From Lacimicrobium alkaliphilum (lineage in GTDB: Bacteria > Pseudomonadota > Gammaproteobacteria > Enterobacterales > Alteromonadaceae): a stretch of DNA of 64,000 nt. The notes under the pieces are model-generated. The model worked only from the letters and a program-made list of their open reading frames with translations, searched no databases and was not told the DNA's origin. The DNA lies in NCBI RefSeq assembly GCF_002591895.1, contig NZ_NISX01000007.1:148207-212206 (forward strand), given 5' to 3'. Shown piece after piece: positions 60,890 through 64,000 of this stretch (the stretch's first letter is position 1; every line of letters starts with the position of its first letter). The position numbers were made by a program, and so were the translations under genes.

Positions 60890-62425
60890 ATGCAAGGTTT
60901 CAGAATTCCTCTTTTGGTCATTGGCATGCTTGGTGCCGCGGCCATTAACGCCGCGCCCCATGACGTAGAGTTAAACATCAATGCCGGCCAGACCGGTGCC
61001 GTGATCAACAAGGATATCTATGGTCAGTTTGCCGAACATCTGGGCCGCGGTATCTATGAAGGTGTATGGGTAGGAAAAGATTCTGAGATTGCCAATACCA
61101 ATGGCTTTCGCAACGACGTTCTGAATGCCCTGCGTGATATTCAGGTGCCGCTGGTGCGCTGGCCCGGCGGCTGTTTCGCCGATGAGTACCACTGGCGTGA
61201 AGGCATCGGTCCACGCAATAAGCGACCGGTTAAAGTGAATACCCACTGGGGCGGCGTGGAAGAAACTAATGCCTTCGGTACCCATGAGTTCTTCGAGTTT
61301 GTTGAGTTACTCGGTGCTGATGCTTATGTGAACGGCAATTTGGGCAGTGGCAGCGTGCGCGAGATGGCAGAGTGGATGGAGTATATGACCTCCGACAAAA
61401 ACTCCACCCTGGCCAATGAGCGGCGTGCAAACGGTCGTGACGAACCTTTCGACATCGCCTATTTCGGCATCGGCAACGAGTCCTGGGGCTGTGGCGGCCA
61501 TATGCGCCCGCAGTACTATGTGGACTTGTACCGCCAATATGCCACCTTCCTTAAAACCCCACCCGGCAAGCGCCCTAAACTGGTGGGCAGCGGTGGTCAC
61601 ACCGATGATACCGAATGGACCGATGTACTCAGCGCCAATATAGACCGGGATATGGACGGCATCAGCTACCACTTCTACACCCTGCCCACCAGCGACTGGC
61701 AGAAAAAAGGCGCGGCGCTGGGCTTTGATGAAAGCATGTGGCTGGCTACCATGGAGCGCACCTACAGGATGGATGAGTACATCCGCGCCAATGTCGCCGT
61801 ACTGGATGAAAACGACCCTGATGGCGAGCTGGGCCTGTATGTGGATGAATGGGGTACCTGGTACGATGCTGAGCCTGGCCGCGAGCCCGGCTTTTTGTAC
61901 CAGCAGAACAGCCTGCGCGATGCAGTCGTAACGGCGGTCAACTTTAATATCTTCCATGAGCATGCCAGGCGGGTGCATATGACCAATATTGCCCAGATGG
62001 TCAACGTGCTGCAGGCCATGATCCTCACCGACAAAGAGAAGATGGTACTCACGCCCACTTACCATGTGTACGGCATGTATAAGGTGTTTCAGGATGCCAC
62101 GGCGATTGAATTTGAGATCCAGACCGACAACTACGGCGAGGGCGACAAATCGGTACCCGCAGTGACCGCCTCGGTGGCCAAAGGTAAGGATGGCAAACTG
62201 TATCTGGCGCTGGTCAATCTGGACCCCAAAGAATCCGCGTCCATTGAGCTGAACCTCAGCGGAGCCAGCGCCACTCAGACTGTGGGCCAGATCCTCACAG
62301 CTGAAAAAATGGATGCCCATAACAGCTTTACACAGCCTGAGGTCGTCAAGCCCAAAGCCTTTAACGCTAAACTCAGTAACCTGAGTTTACCTGCCAAATC
62401 TGTAGTGGTGGCGGAGCTTAAATAG
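60890..62425 (+). CDS. Secreted GH51 alpha-L-arabinofuranosidase
   Basis: 511 residues. A signal peptide ends near NAAP, which is unusual because many GH51 enzymes are cytoplasmic. GH51 marks: 'YGQFAEHLGRGIYEGVWVG', 'VPLVRWPGGCFADEYHWREG', acid/base Glu in 'FGIGNESWGCGG' (near 196) and nucleophile Glu in 'GLYVDEWGTWYD' (near 318). The C-terminal beta domain is complete. It removes alpha-linked arabinofuranose from arabinan side chains or arabinoxylan. CACAGGAGAGCAC precedes the ATG. It has its own promoter region after the terminator of the modular GH43 gene. Confidence 0.94.
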   Translation: MQGFRIPLLVIGMLGAAAINAAPHDVELNINAGQTGAVINKDIYGQFAEHLGRGIYEGVWVGKDSEIANTNGFRNDVLNALRDIQVPLVRWPGGCFADEYHWREGIGPRNKRPVKVNTHWGGVEETNAFGTHEFFEFVELLGADAYVNGNLGSGSVREMAEWMEYMTSDKNSTLANERRANGRDEPFDIAYFGIGNESWGCGGHMRPQYYVDLYRQYATFLKTPPGKRPKLVGSGGHTDDTEWTDVLSANIDRDMDGISYHFYTLPTSDWQKKGAALGFDESMWLATMERTYRMDEYIRANVAVLDENDPDGELGLYVDEWGTWYDAEPGREPGFLYQQNSLRDAVVTAVNFNIFHEHARRVHMTNIAQMVNVLQAMILTDKEKMVLTPTYHVYGMYKVFQDATAIEFEIQTDNYGEGDKSVPAVTASVAKGKDGKLYLALVNLDPKESASIELNLSGASATQTVGQILTAEKMDAHNSFTQPEVVKPKAFNAKLSNLSLPAKSVVVAELK

Positions 62426-62453
62426 CGTCGGGCTGAGAGAAAAGTCTGATAAT

Positions 62454-62477
62454 AAGGGAGCTGCGGCTCCCTTTTTA
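62454..62477 (+). terminator. Rho-independent terminator
   Basis: AAGGGAGC / GCTCCCTTTTT stem with a short loop, 29 bp after the GH51 stop. It closes the arabinan locus. Confidence 0.9.
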
Positions 62478-62709
62478 TCTATTGCCATCTGAGAGTCTTT
62501 GGGCAGGACTCAGCGAATATTACCCCCCAAATAAAATCATTCAGCCTATCCAACCTCCAAACCCGCTTTTATTCTAAGAGGGGGAAAAATTGGTAGTGGT
62601 GTCGTCTCAAATGTGTAATTATTTTTTCCTGACGGCTAACTAAAGCAAATTGGCTAGCGTTTATGACAAGGCAGTGGCGATTCTGACATTCAATATAAAG
62701 GGATTTGTT

Positions 62710-64000
62710 TTGAAAAATAATACGATCTTATTCCTGATCACTTTAATACTCTTCATGAGTATTGTTTCGACCAGCCAAAGCAGAGAGGTGGTACACAGCA
62801 AACTCGCATCTGCTTCACCTCAAAACCGGTATATCGTCGAACTTAAAGAACAAGGTGTTTATCAAAAACTGGCAGTACTTAAAGAATCTGATAGTGGTCA
62901 GGCTATTCAGAAGATCAGAGCGACTATTAATTCCCAGCAGGAAGCATTTAAAACAGATGTCCAACGACAATTTAAGAGCAGTATCCCCATAGGACATCAG
63001 TTTAAAAGCTTACTCAATGCCATAGTGGTAACAGCACAACCTTCACAAGTTGAATCCCTGAGTAAGCTGACGTCGGTCAAACGTATCCACAAAGTTATCC
63101 AATATAAAATCACTGCTGTTAACGATGTAACAGATTACGATGTAATCAACGTCGATCTATTGCGAACCAGTCAACTAATAGAAGATGACATAGACGGTGA
63201 AGGGGTTAAGGTAGCCATCGTTGATACCGGTATTGATTATACCCATCCCGATCTGGGTGGCTGTTTAGGATCGGGCTGCAAAGTATATGCAGGTTACGAT
63301 TTTTTCGATGGAGATGAAGACCCTATTGACGTCCACAGTCATGGAACACATGTGGCGGGTATCGTTGCGGCCAATGGAGAATTAAGAGGGATTGCGCCAG
63401 CGGCGAGCTTGCTGGCCATAAAAGTCTGTAGTGATGAAGGATATTGCAATACCACAGATATCATTAAAGGCCTCGAGTTTGCGTTGGACCCGGACGGTGA
63501 CTCCGCAACAGACGATGGGGCCGATGTATTGAATCTAAGCCTGGGATCCTCTTCTGAAGACAAAGCCCTAAGAGATGCGGTGAATAACCTCGTAGAAATG
63601 GGCGTAGTGGTGGTAGTCAGCGCGGGTAACGATGGACCCGACGACGATACTTTCTCCTCAGCATCCGAAAATTTGATCGGTTCTCCTGCTGATGCCGAAA
63701 AAGCGATCACTGTTGCTGCCAGTGACAGCAATAAGAACATTGCTGAATTCAGTTCGAAGGGGTATCCGTCCTCCGGTGCTGCGATACTTAAACCTGAAGT
63801 AGCAGCGCCTGGTGTATCCATTTATTCCAGCATTCCAGGAGGAGGTTACGGGTATAAAACCGGTACCAGTATGTCATCTCCGATGGTTGCCGGCGTGGTT
63901 GCATTATTGAAACAAATTGCACCTGAGAAATCTCCCGAGCAGTTGAAAGCAGCGTTAGTAGCCACAGCGACTTCAATAGCAGGGTCAGATCCTACTTTTT
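62710..64000 (+). CDS. Subtilisin-like (S8) serine protease, 3'-truncated by window
   Basis: At least 430 residues; the window ends before the stop. Translation seems to begin at TTG 62710 after AAAGGGA, giving a signal peptide 'NNTILFLITLILFMSIVSTS'. Next comes an inhibitor-I9-like propeptide ('QNRYIVELKEQGVYQKL'). The S8 catalytic triad is visible: Asp in 'VAIVDTGIDYTHPDLGG', His in 'HSHGTHVAGIVAANG' and Ser in 'GYKTGTSMSSPMVAGVVALL'. It should be secreted and cut proteins. AT content is higher than in the arabinan genes, and the gene is unrelated to that locus by function. Confidence 0.92.
   Translation, partial: MKNNTILFLITLILFMSIVSTSQSREVVHSKLASASPQNRYIVELKEQGVYQKLAVLKESDSGQAIQKIRATINSQQEAFKTDVQRQFKSSIPIGHQFKSLLNAIVVTAQPSQVESLSKLTSVKRIHKVIQYKITAVNDVTDYDVINVDLLRTSQLIEDDIDGEGVKVAIVDTGIDYTHPDLGGCLGSGCKVYAGYDFFDGDEDPIDVHSHGTHVAGIVAANGELRGIAPAASLLAIKVCSDEGYCNTTDIIKGLEFALDPDGDSATDDGADVLNLSLGSSSEDKALRDAVNNLVEMGVVVVVSAGNDGPDDDTFSSASENLIGSPADAEKAITVAASDSNKNIAEFSSKGYPSSGAAILKPEVAAPGVSIYSSIPGGGYGYKTGTSMSSPMVAGVVALLKQIAPEKSPEQLKAALVATATSIAGSDPTF

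Overview
The window looks like chromosome of a marine or brackish gammaproteobacterium, most likely an Alteromonadales member (Alteromonadaceae-like). This is judged from gene families only: TonB-dependent receptors beside glycoside hydrolases, a PEP-CTERM/PrsT system, PolB, GH18 chitinase, and a Y1 transposase element with ends of a type common in that order. No database search was possible. No rRNA, tRNA or CRISPR array was recognised.

Left part (1-9.9 kb). A choice-of-anchor A protein with a degenerate PEP-CTERM-like tail lies next to the PEP-CTERM TPR protein PrsT, and a broken duplicate of the anchor protein sits at the window edge. A five-gene operon (4560-8570) follows. It encodes the 5-oxoprolinase subunits PxpA, PxpB and PxpC, bracketed by a DUF1445 protein and a DUF4392 protein. 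These two families correspond to the two halves of the mitochondrial D-glutamate cyclase, so the operon looks like a D-glutamate/5-oxoproline pathway. A secreted GH18 chitinase ends the section.

Envelope-stress cluster (10.7-18.3 kb). Three Crp/Fnr-type regulators (two recent duplicates and one divergent) are surrounded by small stress and envelope genes: an lmo0937-type peptide, a BON lipoprotein, a DUF883/ElaB-like protein, a holin-X-like protein, a DUF4398 lipoprotein, an OmpA/DUF4398 lipoprotein, a GGDEF enzyme and a CsbD-like protein. Seven 16-bp palindromes of the form GTGCG-N4-CGCAC lie upstream of these units. At several of them a possible -10 box lies about 28-30 bp from the palindrome centre, so the cluster looks like one regulon.

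Middle (18.5-39.2 kb). This part carries a DUF2891 protein, an AbiEi/AbiEii type IV toxin-antitoxin pair with two identical operators, and a membrane-bound AraC regulator next to a DUF2306 protein. A peptide-utilisation block follows: TonB receptor, MFS carrier, lipoprotein, M1 peptidase, a C39-like peptidase interrupted by a stop codon, an amidase, a LysR regulator and a stand-alone LysR DNA-binding domain. DNA polymerase II and a TauE/SafE permease come next.

Arabinan locus (39.3-62.4 kb). It contains a XylB-like pentose dehydrogenase, a GntR/FCD regulator, a sodium-sugar symporter, five GH43 enzymes (one a 1191-residue protein with two LamG modules), GH127, GH51, a GPH-type symporter, a large TonB receptor and a PEP-CTERM protein. 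A shared AT-rich palindrome with core TTGTATTACAA lies in several of its control regions and suits a GntR/FCD repressor. A Y1-transposase element with perfect 25-bp inverted ends sits between two convergent glycosidase genes and supplies both stop codons. A 278-bp tandem repeat abuts another. The window ends inside a subtilisin-like protease gene.
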